Below are positions 8,513 through 17,031 of a stretch of 63,866 nt of DNA, one piece after another. The stretch is from Treponema sp. Its GTDB lineage: Bacteria > Spirochaetota > Spirochaetia > Treponematales > Treponemataceae. Position 1 is the stretch's first letter; each line of letters opens with the position of its first letter. The stretch lies in the NCBI GenBank assembly GCA_017484285.1, contig JAFUTH010000018.1, positions 1 to 63,866 of the forward strand, in the 5' to 3' direction. Both the position numbers and the translations under genes were made by a program. The notes beneath the pieces were generated by a model. The model was not told the origin of the DNA. It worked only from the letters and a program-made list of their open reading frames with translations, and ran no database searches.

Positions 8513-9232
8513 CTATCGTATTTCAACACTTCCGTCCGCATGTGCGATAAACGCCGTGGGGCGGAGTTTTGTGAAAAAGCCGACTTCAACCACGCCGACG
8601 ATTTTTGCGATTTTTTCTTCCATTTCGGCGGGATTGACGGGGCTTTCCCACGTGCAGTCTAAGATTTGGTTTCCGTTGTCAGTGATGACGGGCCCGCACT
8701 TTCGCACGCCCTCGCGCAAAACGCATTTTGCGCCGAGTTTGTTCAGTTCTTTTTCGACGGAACGGCGCGCGCCCCCGATGATTTCAACGGGGAGCGGGAA
8801 TTTTGTTCCCATGTGCGCGACAGATTTTGATTCGTCAGCCACGATAACCAATTCTTTCGCATTGTATTCAACAATTTTTTCAAGCAAGAGCGCCGCGCCG
8901 CCGCCTTTAATCACATTATTGTTCGGGTCGATTTCGTCCGCGCCGTCAATCGCAAGGTCAAGTTCTGCATCGATTTCGCGGTCATTCAACGTGTAGACGG
9001 GAATTCCCAAGTCCTTGCAGTAGTTTTCGGTCTGAAAGCTCGTGACAACGGCTTTAATGTCGCGCAACGTGCCGTCTTCAATTCGTTCTGAAAGCCGTTT
9101 GACCGCAGGAAGAGCCGTGCTTCCCGTTCCCAAGCCGATTTTCATTCCTGAGAAGATTTTTTTCTGCTCGATGAGCGTGTCAATCGCGGTGCGTGCCGCC
9201 ACAATTTTCTGTTCGCTTTGTGAAAGTGCCAT
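8513..9232 (-). CDS. rpiA: Ribose-5-phosphate isomerase A
   Basis: 239-residue enzyme that interconverts ribose 5-phosphate and ribulose 5-phosphate in the pentose phosphate pathway. Phosphate-binding GLGTGST is at 33-39, DGADEIDP from 96, KGGGAALLLEKIV from 109 with the catalytic Glu at 118. The start is supported by GAGGA eight bases upstream. It follows aroDE by nine bases, so the two are co-transcribed, which links erythrose/pentose phosphate supply with the shikimate pathway. Confidence 0.96.
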   Translation of the reverse strand: MALSQSEQKIVAARTAIDTLIEQKKIFSGMKIGLGTGSTALPAVKRLSERIEDGTLRDIKAVVTSFQTENYCKDLGIPVYTLNDREIDAELDLAIDGADEIDPNNNVIKGGGAALLLEKIVEYNAKELVIVADESKSVAHMGTKFPLPVEIIGGARRSVEKELNKLGAKCVLREGVRKCGPVITDNGNQILDCTWESPVNPAEMEEKIAKIVGVVEVGFFTKLRPTAFIAHADGSVEIR

Positions 9233-9241
9233 GTGTGTCCT

Positions 9242-10732
9242 CTATTTTGCTGTTTTGAATAATGCGAATTGTTCTTCGCCCTGATATTTGAGCATGGTGT
9301 AGCCGTTGTGCGTTTTGCAGCCAGCTTTTGCCGCGCGTGCCATAATCGGAGTTGTTTCCGGCTCGTATACGATGTCGTACAGCATTTCCTCGCCCGAAAA
9401 GTCGTAGAACCAGAGCGGATCGTTCGCCTCGTTTGATTCTTCCGTGCTTCCCATGCCTTTTGAGGTAGTCTGAACGATGATGTCGGAGTATTTTTTTAGC
9501 AGCTCGATTGATTCGTAGCCGAGCGAGGCAGAGGCAAAGCCGAATTTGTCAGCAAGCGTCCGTGCCTTTGTGAGCGTTCGGTTGAATACACATGCCTTTC
9601 CGCCCAATTCTTTGATAGCATAAGCGATTGCTTTTGCCGCTCCGCCCGCGCCGATGATTGCGACTTTCTTTTTTTTGAGATTCTTGAGCCCGGTAAATTC
9701 AAGCAGCGCCCGTGAAAATCCCGTGCAATCAGTGTTGTAGCCTGTCCAGATGCCACCGTCGTTGATGACCGTGTTGCATGCGCCGATTTCCTGCACTTTT
9801 TTGTCGAGGGTGAACAGATGTTTGATAATCTCTTCTTTGTGCGGAATCGTGACTGAAAAGCCTTTGACGCCGACCTCATTCGCGAATTCGAATGCCTCGC
9901 TCGCTTTTTCGGCTTTGAACGGAATGTAAACTGCATTTATGCGCTCTCGTTTGAACGAAGCGTTGTGAATTTTTGGGCTCGACGTGTATGTGAGCGGATA
10001 GCCGGTGATGCCGAATACTTTTGTCGTGCCGTTGATGTCGTGGAAGTGATACATTTCTTCAATAGTGCGCGGGTCAGTGTGTCCTAAGTCCGCGAGGTTT
10101 TCCGAGAGTTCCGACGGAGATGTGTAGCTGAGGTATGAATGAAATTTTTCAGCTAAAATGCGCGTTGGCAAGCCGAGCGTTCCCATAGCGCAAACGATTT
10201 GATCTGAGCCCTCGAATTGCTGCATCTCTTTAAAAAGATGTGTGACATCGCTCAATGAATGGGGCATAAAGGCGATTTTTGGAATTTCAAAACGAGAGAC
10301 GCGCATAGACTTGAGTTTTTCGGCAATATTTTTGACCGGATTTTTCATATCGTGAAACGAACGGATGATTTTTGTTCCGTATGCCAATGCGGCATCTTGC
10401 AAACTCGAAACATGAAAGTCCTCTTCAAAATCAACATACGCAAAATTCTTACGTTTATCTTCATCGGCAAAGGCGAGCGCGCGTGCAAAAATCATTGAGC
10501 GAGATGCTTCGCCCTCCGCATACAACCCGCCGTCAACGGTTCGTCGAATTGTCAAAATGCACGGAAGATTCGCCCTCGAAGGAAAATCACGGATACTCAG
10601 GCGTTCATCGTCTTCAAGAAAATCCACTCGAAGCTCCGCAAGGTCAATGTACGGGCGGTAGCGTTCGATAAGTTCAAGGTCTTCATCTAATGTTTTTCCA
10701 GTAAGGCACAGACAAATAAGCGATTTTATCAT
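9242..10732 (-). CDS. aroDE: Bifunctional 3-dehydroquinate dehydratase / shikimate dehydrogenase
   Basis: Cytoplasmic fusion of two shikimate-pathway enzymes, 496 residues. The N-terminal half (1 to about 225) is type I dehydroquinase with His127 in RSFHD and Schiff-base Lys152 in IPKIAF. The C-terminal half is AroE, with SSPKIHN at 251-257, catalytic Lys in SVTIPHK at 299, NTD near 334 and the Rossmann motif IGAGGAAKA. This fusion is otherwise well known in plants and chlamydiae. The start at 10732 (MIKSLICLCLTG) is chosen because a strong promoter ends seven bases before it; the longer reading from 10762 would begin inside the promoter. The mRNA is probably leaderless. It leads rpiA in an operon. 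Confidence 0.93.
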   Translation of the reverse strand: MIKSLICLCLTGKTLDEDLELIERYRPYIDLAELRVDFLEDDERLSIRDFPSRANLPCILTIRRTVDGGLYAEGEASRSMIFARALAFADEDKRKNFAYVDFEEDFHVSSLQDAALAYGTKIIRSFHDMKNPVKNIAEKLKSMRVSRFEIPKIAFMPHSLSDVTHLFKEMQQFEGSDQIVCAMGTLGLPTRILAEKFHSYLSYTSPSELSENLADLGHTDPRTIEEMYHFHDINGTTKVFGITGYPLTYTSSPKIHNASFKRERINAVYIPFKAEKASEAFEFANEVGVKGFSVTIPHKEEIIKHLFTLDKKVQEIGACNTVINDGGIWTGYNTDCTGFSRALLEFTGLKNLKKKKVAIIGAGGAAKAIAYAIKELGGKACVFNRTLTKARTLADKFGFASASLGYESIELLKKYSDIIVQTTSKGMGSTEESNEANDPLWFYDFSGEEMLYDIVYEPETTPIMARAAKAGCKTHNGYTMLKYQGEEQFALFKTAK

Positions 10733-10738
10733 GCCAAA

Positions 10739-10767
10739 AGTATACCGAAATACAAAATACATCTCAA
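10739..10767 (-). promoter_or_regulatory. aroDE promoter, leaderless
   Basis: Minus strand: -35 TTGAGA (10762-10767), 17-base spacer, -10 TATACT (10739-10744). The expected transcription start is base 10732, the A of the aroDE ATG. No ribosome-binding site precedes that codon. Confidence 0.75.
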
Positions 10768-10770
10768 TTC

Positions 10771-10970
10771 CTGTGATTTTTTCGCTATGTTTCTATTGAC
10801 ATAGGGAGCGACCCCAAAGGGGGCAAAACCTGTGAGACAGGTTTTGAGCGAGTCTCCGAGTGGCTGTGCCACGAAGGCTGGAGCGACCCCAAAGGGGGCA
10901 AAACCTGTAAGACAGGTTTTGAGCGAGTCTCGGAAAAATCTGTGATTTTTCCGCCATGTTTCTATTGACA
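10771..10970. repeat. Nested direct and palindromic repeats in trp upstream region
   Basis: Two 55/53-bp direct repeats (10806-10860 and 10881-10933) each contain CCCCAAAGGGG and a perfect 9-bp hairpin AAAACCTGT...ACAGGTTTT. They are flanked by two copies of a 31-bp sequence (10771-10801 and 10940-10970) that differ at two positions. A 10-bp hairpin (CGGAAAAATC/GATTTTTCCG, 10931-10953) joins the inner repeat to the right flank. The right flank ends in the TTGACA -35 box of trpE. The minus-strand open frame through it repeats SLKTCLTGFAPFGVAP twice and is regarded as repeat sequence, not a gene. This accounts for the 290-base gap between aroDE and trpE. Confidence 0.85.
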
Positions 10971-10992
10971 GTAACACCGACCTCGCTATACA
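10965..10992 (+). promoter_or_regulatory. trp operon promoter
   Basis: -35 TTGACA (perfect, 10965-10970), 16-base spacer, -10 TATACA (10987-10992). The leader is only about 27 bases and carries AGGAG, leaving no room for a leader-peptide attenuator or T-box. Confidence 0.7.
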
Positions 10993-11025
10993 CTGTTTCT
11001 ACACAAAGAAACACAGGAGCGACAC

Positions 11026-12504
11026 ATGACACGCACAGATTCACTATATTTTTCACTTCCCTGCGACCGATACACGCCGTTTTCTTTGGCGCGGAAAATC
11101 GGGGCTGCGGCAATTTTGGAGAGCGCGAGTTTTGCCCGCGGAAAGGAACGCTATTCGATTCTTTTGCTTGAACCGGCGTTCCACATCGTGCAGGACGAAG
11201 AGGGCGTGGCGTTTTTGATTGACGGTCGCCGCTTGCCCTACAAGGGAAAGAACACCACGGGCGAAACGATTGCTCCGGGAAGCCGCGTTTTGCACACGCC
11301 CGACATTCTCGACGCGCTTTTGTATGTTGCCGAGCAGAATGATTTGACGGTGGTGCGCGATGAGGACGGAAACGAAAGCCCGAACACAATTCCCGTGCCT
11401 TCAAGCGGCTTGGGTTATTTGAGCTACGAATTTTCTGCGCGGTGCGACACGATTACGCTCGCTCCCCAGACCGACGAGCTTCATATTCCCGAAAGCGAAT
11501 TTGTGGCGGGGCATTTGTATGTCGTCTTCGACCACTTTACCGAAAAACTTCATGTGTTCGCGCTGAACTACAACGAGCATCAGATTGACTTGGATGCGGC
11601 GGTCGCAAGTCTTAAAAAACGGCTGAACGACATGGATTTTAGCTATCTTTCCGCTCCCGAAGAGCCTTGTCCCGTGCGAACGATTACGAACCTTGAGCAG
11701 AGCGAGCGCGAGTATAAAGAAAAAGTCGAGGCGATTAAAAAAGAAATCATCGCAGGAAACTTGTTGCAGGCAGTTCCGAGCCGACGCTTGCAGCTTGAAT
11801 GTGACAACACCGCGCTTGAAATATATAGAAGACTTCGCGCTGTGAACCCGTCGCCCTATCTTTTCTACATCGATTTTGGCGAGCGGCAGTTGATTGGCTC
11901 TAGCCCAGAAAGCCTGGTGCGCGTGCGCGAGGGTGTGGCTTCAATCCGCCCGATTGCGGGAACGCGCCGCCGTGGAAAGAACAGTGCCGAGGACGAAGCG
12001 TTAAAGCAGAATCTTTTGAGCGACCCGAAGGAGCGGGCTGAGCATTTGATGCTCGTTGATTTGGCTCGCAACGATTTGGGGCGCGTGTGCGCGAACGGCA
12101 GTGTTGAAGTAAACCGATTTATGGATGTGGAACTTTTCAGCCATGTCATGCACATTGTTTCCGATGTACAAGGAAAAGTCGCCGAGGGCTTTAAGCCGAT
12201 TCAAGTTTTGCGAGCGGCATTCCCGGCGGGAACGGTTTCGGGTGCGCCAAAAATCAGCGCGATTCAGATTTTGAGCCGATTGGAAAAAACAAAGCGCCGC
12301 TTCTACGCGGGCGCGGTCGGCTACATTCAGTCAAACGGCGACTTGGACTTCTGCATTGCAATCCGCTGTGCCTTAAAGCAGGGCAAGGTGTGGAGCTTGC
12401 AGGCGGGCGGCGGCATCGTCTACGACTCAAACGCAGACCGCGAATGGGAAGAAACAAACGAAAAGCTGGGCGCACTCAGAAGCGTGTTTGAGCAAGTGAA
12501 ATAG
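11026..12504 (+). CDS. trpE: Anthranilate synthase component I
   Basis: 492-residue chorismate-binding subunit that forms anthranilate with ammonia from the TrpG domain. The C-terminal chorismate domain shows SSPESLV, IRPIAGTRRRG, DLARNDLGRV and the GTVSGAPK motif; the N-terminal half is the Anth_synt_I_N domain that usually carries the tryptophan site. The start has AGGAG eight bases upstream. PabB is similar, but the neighbouring trpGD, trpB and trpA settle the assignment. It is the first gene of the trp operon, nine bases before trpGD. Confidence 0.95.
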   Translation: MTRTDSLYFSLPCDRYTPFSLARKIGAAAILESASFARGKERYSILLLEPAFHIVQDEEGVAFLIDGRRLPYKGKNTTGETIAPGSRVLHTPDILDALLYVAEQNDLTVVRDEDGNESPNTIPVPSSGLGYLSYEFSARCDTITLAPQTDELHIPESEFVAGHLYVVFDHFTEKLHVFALNYNEHQIDLDAAVASLKKRLNDMDFSYLSAPEEPCPVRTITNLEQSEREYKEKVEAIKKEIIAGNLLQAVPSRRLQLECDNTALEIYRRLRAVNPSPYLFYIDFGERQLIGSSPESLVRVREGVASIRPIAGTRRRGKNSAEDEALKQNLLSDPKERAEHLMLVDLARNDLGRVCANGSVEVNRFMDVELFSHVMHIVSDVQGKVAEGFKPIQVLRAAFPAGTVSGAPKISAIQILSRLEKTKRRFYAGAVGYIQSNGDLDFCIAIRCALKQGKVWSLQAGGGIVYDSNADREWEETNEKLGALRSVFEQVK

Positions 12505-12513
12505 GAGAAGACC

Positions 12514-14136
12514 ATGATTGCATTTATCGATAACAAAGACAGTTTTACATTCAACATCGTTCAGAGCTTGGAGCGCGTTTCGGGCGATAAAGTGTGCGTG
12601 TTCCGCTCGGAAGAAGCAAGCGTTGCGGAAATAGAGGCGGCAAAACCAAGCCACATCATCGTAGGACCGGGACCGGGAACACCGAGCGAGGCGGGCATTT
12701 CCATCGAGGCAATCCGCTATTTTGCGGGGAAGCTTCCGATTTTGGGAATCTGCTTGGGGCATCAGGCGATTGGCGAGGCGTTTGGGGCAAAAATCGTGGG
12801 TGCAAAGTACATCCGCCACGGCATTGTCGAAGAAATCAAGACGGACGGACGCGGAATTTTTAGAAATGTGGGCTTGAAGTGCAATTTTACGCGCTACCAC
12901 TCGCTTGTGATTGACGAAAACACTCTTCCCGATGATTTTGAAGTGACGGCGCGGGCGAAAGACGGCGACATCATGGGAATCCGCCACAAAACGCTTGTGA
13001 TTGAGGGCGTTCAGTTCCACCCGGAATCAATCGCGAGCGAAAAAGGCGACGCGCTTTTCAAGGGATTTTTGAATTACAGCCGCGAAAATATTTCCCATGT
13101 TCTGATTTTGAACCAGCTCATTGACAAAAAACAGCCGCTTTCCTGCGAACAGGCGGCGGCATTCATCGGAGAACTCACCGACGGAATGATGGACGAGCGC
13201 GTTGCATCGGCGGTGCTTACGGCGATGTCGGCGCGGGGGCTTCCCACTGCGGACGAAATGGCGGGCGCGGCTGGCGTTATGCTCAAAAAGAAAACTCCGT
13301 TCCCATTGGAAAATGTCGGAGCAAGCTCCTTAGGATTGGCAGAAATCGTGGGAACTGGCGGCGACGGAAAGGGGAGCTTCAACATTTCTTCGCTTTCAGC
13401 ACTTGTTGCGGCAAGCTGCGGGCAGGCGATGGCAAAGCACGGAAACCGCGCGGTCTCTTCCAAATCTGGCGCGGCGGACTTTTTTGAGGCTCTCGGCGTG
13501 AACATCATGGCTTCGCCCGACAAAACGGCGGAGCTTGTCAAGCGAACTGGCTTCGGCTTTTTGATGGCGCCCGTTTACCACAGCGCAATGCGTTTCGCAG
13601 CCCCAATCAGAAAGGCTCTCGGAATCAAAACGATTTTCAATGTGCTTGGTCCTCTTTTGAACCCTGCCAACGCGGAATATGAAGTTTTGGGCGTGTACTC
13701 AAAGGCGCTTCTCAAAGACTACGCACACGCGGCAAAATCTCTCGGCGCAAAGCGCGTTATGGTCGTGAACAGCGAGGACGGCTACGACGAGATTTCACCC
13801 TGCGCGGTCACGAATGTGTATCAGATTGATGAAAAAGGCAACGAAAATCAGTATTCGATTGACCCCGCGAATTTCGGAATCACCGATGCTGACGAAACGG
13901 AACTCTACGGCGGAAACGGCGCGGACAATGCAAAACTCGCGCTCGAAGTCTTAAACGGAAGCGGTCGAAAAACAATCCGCTACGCAGTCGGCTTGAACGC
14001 GGCGGCAGTGCTCTACCTCTGCGGAAAGGTGCGCACGCTCAAAGACGGTTACGCGCTCGCACTTGATGCGATTGACTCGGGGAAAGCTCTTGCAAAATTG
14101 AAGGAAATTCAGACAATTAGTAAGGAACTAGCATGA
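12514..14136 (+). CDS. trpGD: Fused anthranilate synthase glutaminase / phosphoribosyltransferase
   Basis: 540-residue bifunctional enzyme. Residues 1-190 are the class I glutamine amidotransferase, with nucleophile Cys80 in GICLGHQ and the His/Glu of FHPES; residues from about 200 are anthranilate phosphoribosyltransferase with GTGGDGKGSFNISS near 281-294 and KHGNRAVSS. It delivers ammonia to TrpE and then adds phosphoribosyl to anthranilate. The fusion matches the enterobacterial arrangement. The stop overlaps the trpB start by four bases (ATGA). Confidence 0.95.
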   Translation: MIAFIDNKDSFTFNIVQSLERVSGDKVCVFRSEEASVAEIEAAKPSHIIVGPGPGTPSEAGISIEAIRYFAGKLPILGICLGHQAIGEAFGAKIVGAKYIRHGIVEEIKTDGRGIFRNVGLKCNFTRYHSLVIDENTLPDDFEVTARAKDGDIMGIRHKTLVIEGVQFHPESIASEKGDALFKGFLNYSRENISHVLILNQLIDKKQPLSCEQAAAFIGELTDGMMDERVASAVLTAMSARGLPTADEMAGAAGVMLKKKTPFPLENVGASSLGLAEIVGTGGDGKGSFNISSLSALVAASCGQAMAKHGNRAVSSKSGAADFFEALGVNIMASPDKTAELVKRTGFGFLMAPVYHSAMRFAAPIRKALGIKTIFNVLGPLLNPANAEYEVLGVYSKALLKDYAHAAKSLGAKRVMVVNSEDGYDEISPCAVTNVYQIDEKGNENQYSIDPANFGITDADETELYGGNGADNAKLALEVLNGSGRKTIRYAVGLNAAAVLYLCGKVRTLKDGYALALDAIDSGKALAKLKEIQTISKELA

Positions 14137-15404
14137 CAACACAATCAGACAACGGATTTTTTGACACATTTGGCGGAAAATATGTAGCGGAAGTGCTTCG
14201 CCGCCCGCTCGACGAGCTTGAAGTCGCTTTTAACGAAGCAATGGTGGACAAGGCATTTTTAGACGAACTCGACATTATCCGCCGCGATTACATTGGTCGC
14301 GAAACACCGCTTTATTTTGCTCCCACGGCAACGAAATTGCTTGGCGGTGCACAGATTTACATCAAACTCGAAGGCTTGGCGAACACAGGCGCGCACAAAA
14401 TCAACAACGCAATCGGTCAGTGCTTGCTCGCAAAGCGCATGGGCAAAAAGCGAATCATCGCGGAAACGGGCGCGGGTCAGCACGGCTTGGCTACGGCGGC
14501 GGCATGTGCAAAATTGGGCTTGGACTGCACAATCTACATGGGCGAAGTTGATGTGCGCCGTCAGCAGCCGAATGTTGCCGCAATGGAACTTTACGGCGCA
14601 AAAGTCCATCCTGTCACAAGCGGAAGCCGCACCTTAAAAGACGCGGTAAACGAAGCCATGCGCGACTGGGCGGCAAATCCCGACACCACGCACTATGTTT
14701 TGGGAAGCGCACTCGGTCCCGCTCCTTTCCCCGACATCGTTCGCGAATTCCAGAGCGTTATCGGGCGTGAAGTCAAAAAACAGGCGGCTGAGCGTGGAAT
14801 CAAAATCGGCGCAATGGTCGCATGCGTGGGCGGCGGCTCAAACTCAATCGGCTTTTTCGAACCGTTTATTAACGAAAAAGAACCGCGCCTTATCGGAGCG
14901 GAAGCTGGCGGAATCGGCCCGAATGTGGGCGAAAACGCAAGCCGCATGACAGGAAATGCCGCTCGCGACGGAATCATGCAGGGCTACAAGAGCCGCTTTT
15001 TGCTCAACGAAGACGGACAGGCTCTTCCCACGCGAAGCATTTCCGCGGGTCTTGACTATTGCGGAATCGGGCCTCAGCTTGCCGCGCTCGGTCGGAGCGG
15101 TCGCGTTGAATTCACTTCGGTTTTAGACAAAGACGCGCTTGAAGCCGTGAGTTTCTTCGCCAAAAATGAGGGAATCATGTTCGCACTCGAAAGCGCACAC
15201 GCGGGCGCGGCGGCAATCAAGCTCGCCAAAGAAATCCCAAGCGATCAGGCAATCATCATCAACATGAGCGGGCGCGGCGACAAAGATGTGTTCATCACCA
15301 GTCCCGTCTTCCGCCCAGAAGAGTGGCTTCAGTTCCTTCACGCGGAAATCGAACGGCTTGAAGGCGGAAAAGACATCCATGAAGCGAAAGTGATGGGGAA
15401 ATAA
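14133..15404 (+). CDS. trpB: Tryptophan synthase beta subunit
   Basis: 423-residue pyridoxal-phosphate enzyme that joins indole and serine. The cofactor lysine is Lys89 in GAHKINNA, the AETGAGQHG motif follows, and the phosphate loop is GGGSNSIG. It is a classical TrpB1-type sequence, slightly longer than the usual 397. The start overlaps trpGD (ATGA), so translation is coupled. Its partner trpA lies one gene further on, separated by an SDR gene. Confidence 0.96.
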   Translation: MTTQSDNGFFDTFGGKYVAEVLRRPLDELEVAFNEAMVDKAFLDELDIIRRDYIGRETPLYFAPTATKLLGGAQIYIKLEGLANTGAHKINNAIGQCLLAKRMGKKRIIAETGAGQHGLATAAACAKLGLDCTIYMGEVDVRRQQPNVAAMELYGAKVHPVTSGSRTLKDAVNEAMRDWAANPDTTHYVLGSALGPAPFPDIVREFQSVIGREVKKQAAERGIKIGAMVACVGGGSNSIGFFEPFINEKEPRLIGAEAGGIGPNVGENASRMTGNAARDGIMQGYKSRFLLNEDGQALPTRSISAGLDYCGIGPQLAALGRSGRVEFTSVLDKDALEAVSFFAKNEGIMFALESAHAGAAAIKLAKEIPSDQAIIINMSGRGDKDVFITSPVFRPEEWLQFLHAEIERLEGGKDIHEAKVMGK

Positions 15405-15407
15405 CGC

Positions 15408-16196
15408 ATGACTACTTCCTCGCAAACTGCGCTCATCACGGGAGCGTCTGGCGGAATCGGACTGGAACTTGCCCGCCTTTTTGCTCGAGACGGCTACAAT
15501 CTCGTTCTCGTCGCCCGCCGTGCAGAAAAACTGAATGAACTCAAAACGGAACTTGAAGCGGCGCACAAAATCAGCGTCACCGTGCTTTCAAAAGATTTAA
15601 CAGCCCCTTCCGCCCCACAGGAACTTTTCGACTTTACGCACGTACAAGGGCTTTCGGTCGACATTCTCGTGAACAACGCGGGCTTCGGCGACTGGGGATT
15701 TTTTGCCGAGAGCAATGTGCAAAAACAGCAGGAAATGATTCAGCTCAATGTGGCTTCTCTCACCACGCTCACGCACCTTTTTCTTCCACAGATGATTGAA
15801 CGGAAGCACGGGCGCATTTTGAATGTGGCTTCGGTCGCGTCGTTTATGCCGGGCGCAAAAATGTCGGTCTACTACGCCACAAAAGCGTTTGTCCGTTCGT
15901 TCTCGGAAGCGCTTTCCGTTGAGCTCAAAAAGACGAAATCAGGCGTCACCGTTACGGCTCTCTGCCCCGGTCCTGTCAAAACGGCTTTTTGGGAGCGTGC
16001 CGAGGCGGGCGAATCGAGCCTTTCATCGCATTTTTTCTTTGCCGAGCAGTCGTTTGTCGCTCGCTATGCCTATAAATGCCTCATGCGCGGAAAAGTGCTC
16101 GCGATTCCAGGCGTTTCTGTCCGTGCCGCCGTTTTTCTCACGAAGATTCTGCCACGCGCGTGGGTGCGAAATCTCGTGTATGCCGTGCAAAAATAA
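15408..16196 (+). CDS. Short-chain dehydrogenase/reductase
   Basis: 262-residue classical SDR of the DltE/YqjQ-like type. The cofactor motif TGASGGIG is at 11-18, NNAG at 89-92, Asn114, and the catalytic Ser142 with Tyr155-x3-Lys159. The Arg-Arg after strand 2 (VARRAEK) suggests NADPH. It sits between trpB and trpA, three bases after trpB, so it is a member of the trp operon although no step of tryptophan synthesis needs it. Substrate unknown. Confidence 0.88.
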   Translation: MTTSSQTALITGASGGIGLELARLFARDGYNLVLVARRAEKLNELKTELEAAHKISVTVLSKDLTAPSAPQELFDFTHVQGLSVDILVNNAGFGDWGFFAESNVQKQQEMIQLNVASLTTLTHLFLPQMIERKHGRILNVASVASFMPGAKMSVYYATKAFVRSFSEALSVELKKTKSGVTVTALCPGPVKTAFWERAEAGESSLSSHFFFAEQSFVARYAYKCLMRGKVLAIPGVSVRAAVFLTKILPRAWVRNLVYAVQK

Positions 16197-16207
16197 GGAG
16201 TAAATCT

Positions 16208-16960
16208 ATGAACAAAATTAAATTGATGAGTCATCTTGTCGCGGGCTACCCGACTGACGAACTTTCTTTAGAGGCGGCTCGTGCGCTCGTTCGGGGCGGG
16301 GCGGATATTCTTGAAATCCAGTTGCCATTTTCTGACCCAAGCGCAGACGGTCCTGCAATTCAGACGGCGTGCACCGAAGTTCTGAGCCGAAATTACCGCA
16401 CGGCAGACGGCTTGCGTTTTATCGAGCAGATTCACTCAGAATTCCCCGAAATTCCGATTTACATCATGAGCTACGGAAGCCTGATTTATACGCCGGGTGT
16501 CGCCGAATTCTGCAAAAAAGCAGCTAGCGTGGGCGTAAAAGGCATGATTATCCCTGATTTGCCCTTTGATTTTGACGAAGGACTCACCGCCGCCTGCAAA
16601 GAAAACGGCATGGTAAACATTCCCGTGGCGGCTCCCTCAATGAGCGCGGAGCGATTGCACAAAATGGCGCACGCAGGCTTCCCCTACATTTACGCGGCTC
16701 TTCGCGTGGGAATCACGGGCACGGACACAAAAATCGAGTCAAGCACGCTCGAATTCCTCAAAAAAGTGAGCGAGGGCGGCTCTAAAATCTACGGCGGATT
16801 CGGAATCTCGAACGGCGAGCAAGCAAAAGCCCTTGCAAGCTCTGTTGAAGCGATTGTCGCGGGGAGTGTGTTTGTCCGGCTCATCACCGAGAACAAGGGC
16901 GACAAGGCAAAACTCGCCCAAGCCGTTGAAGCAAAGGCGCGCGAGTTGAGCGGGTTTTAG
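16208..16960 (+). CDS. trpA: Tryptophan synthase alpha subunit
   Basis: 250-residue TIM-barrel lyase that releases indole from indoleglycerol phosphate for TrpB. Catalytic Glu36 lies in LEIQLPFSDP and Asp47 in ADGP. It is shorter than the usual 260-268. The start ATG at 16208 is preceded by AGGAG; a longer reading from 16076 would run through the SDR gene. Last gene of the trp operon; its TAG stop overlaps the first hairpin of a palindromic repeat that may act as terminator. Confidence 0.95.
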   Translation: MNKIKLMSHLVAGYPTDELSLEAARALVRGGADILEIQLPFSDPSADGPAIQTACTEVLSRNYRTADGLRFIEQIHSEFPEIPIYIMSYGSLIYTPGVAEFCKKAASVGVKGMIIPDLPFDFDEGLTAACKENGMVNIPVAAPSMSAERLHKMAHAGFPYIYAALRVGITGTDTKIESSTLEFLKKVSEGGSKIYGGFGISNGEQAKALASSVEAIVAGSVFVRLITENKGDKAKLAQAVEAKARELSGF

Positions 16961-17031
16961 GGCGGCAAGCCCTAGGCGAAGGGGTAGGGCGCAACGAAGT
17001 GCGACCGTAGGGGAAGGCTTTCCCCTCCTTG
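16958..17031. repeat. Palindromic repeat family A, copy 1 (minus orientation)
   Basis: Fills the space between the convergent stops of trpA and the thioesterase gene. It contains TAGGGC/GCCCTA (16958-16974), a CGCA/TGCG hairpin and GGGGAA/TTCCCC. Read on the minus strand it matches copies at 28254 and 29300, including GGGGAAAGCCTTCCCCT, identical to the copy at 29300, and a CTACCCCTTC block. Confidence 0.8.

Noticed and set aside
10729..10977. Open frame on the minus strand repeating SLKTCLTGFAPFGVAP
   Set aside because: It consists of the nested hairpin repeats and runs through the aroDE promoter; no ribosome-binding site and no family.
10993..11025. trp attenuator or leader peptide
   Set aside because: The leader is only about 27 bases and has no Trp codons or alternative hairpins.
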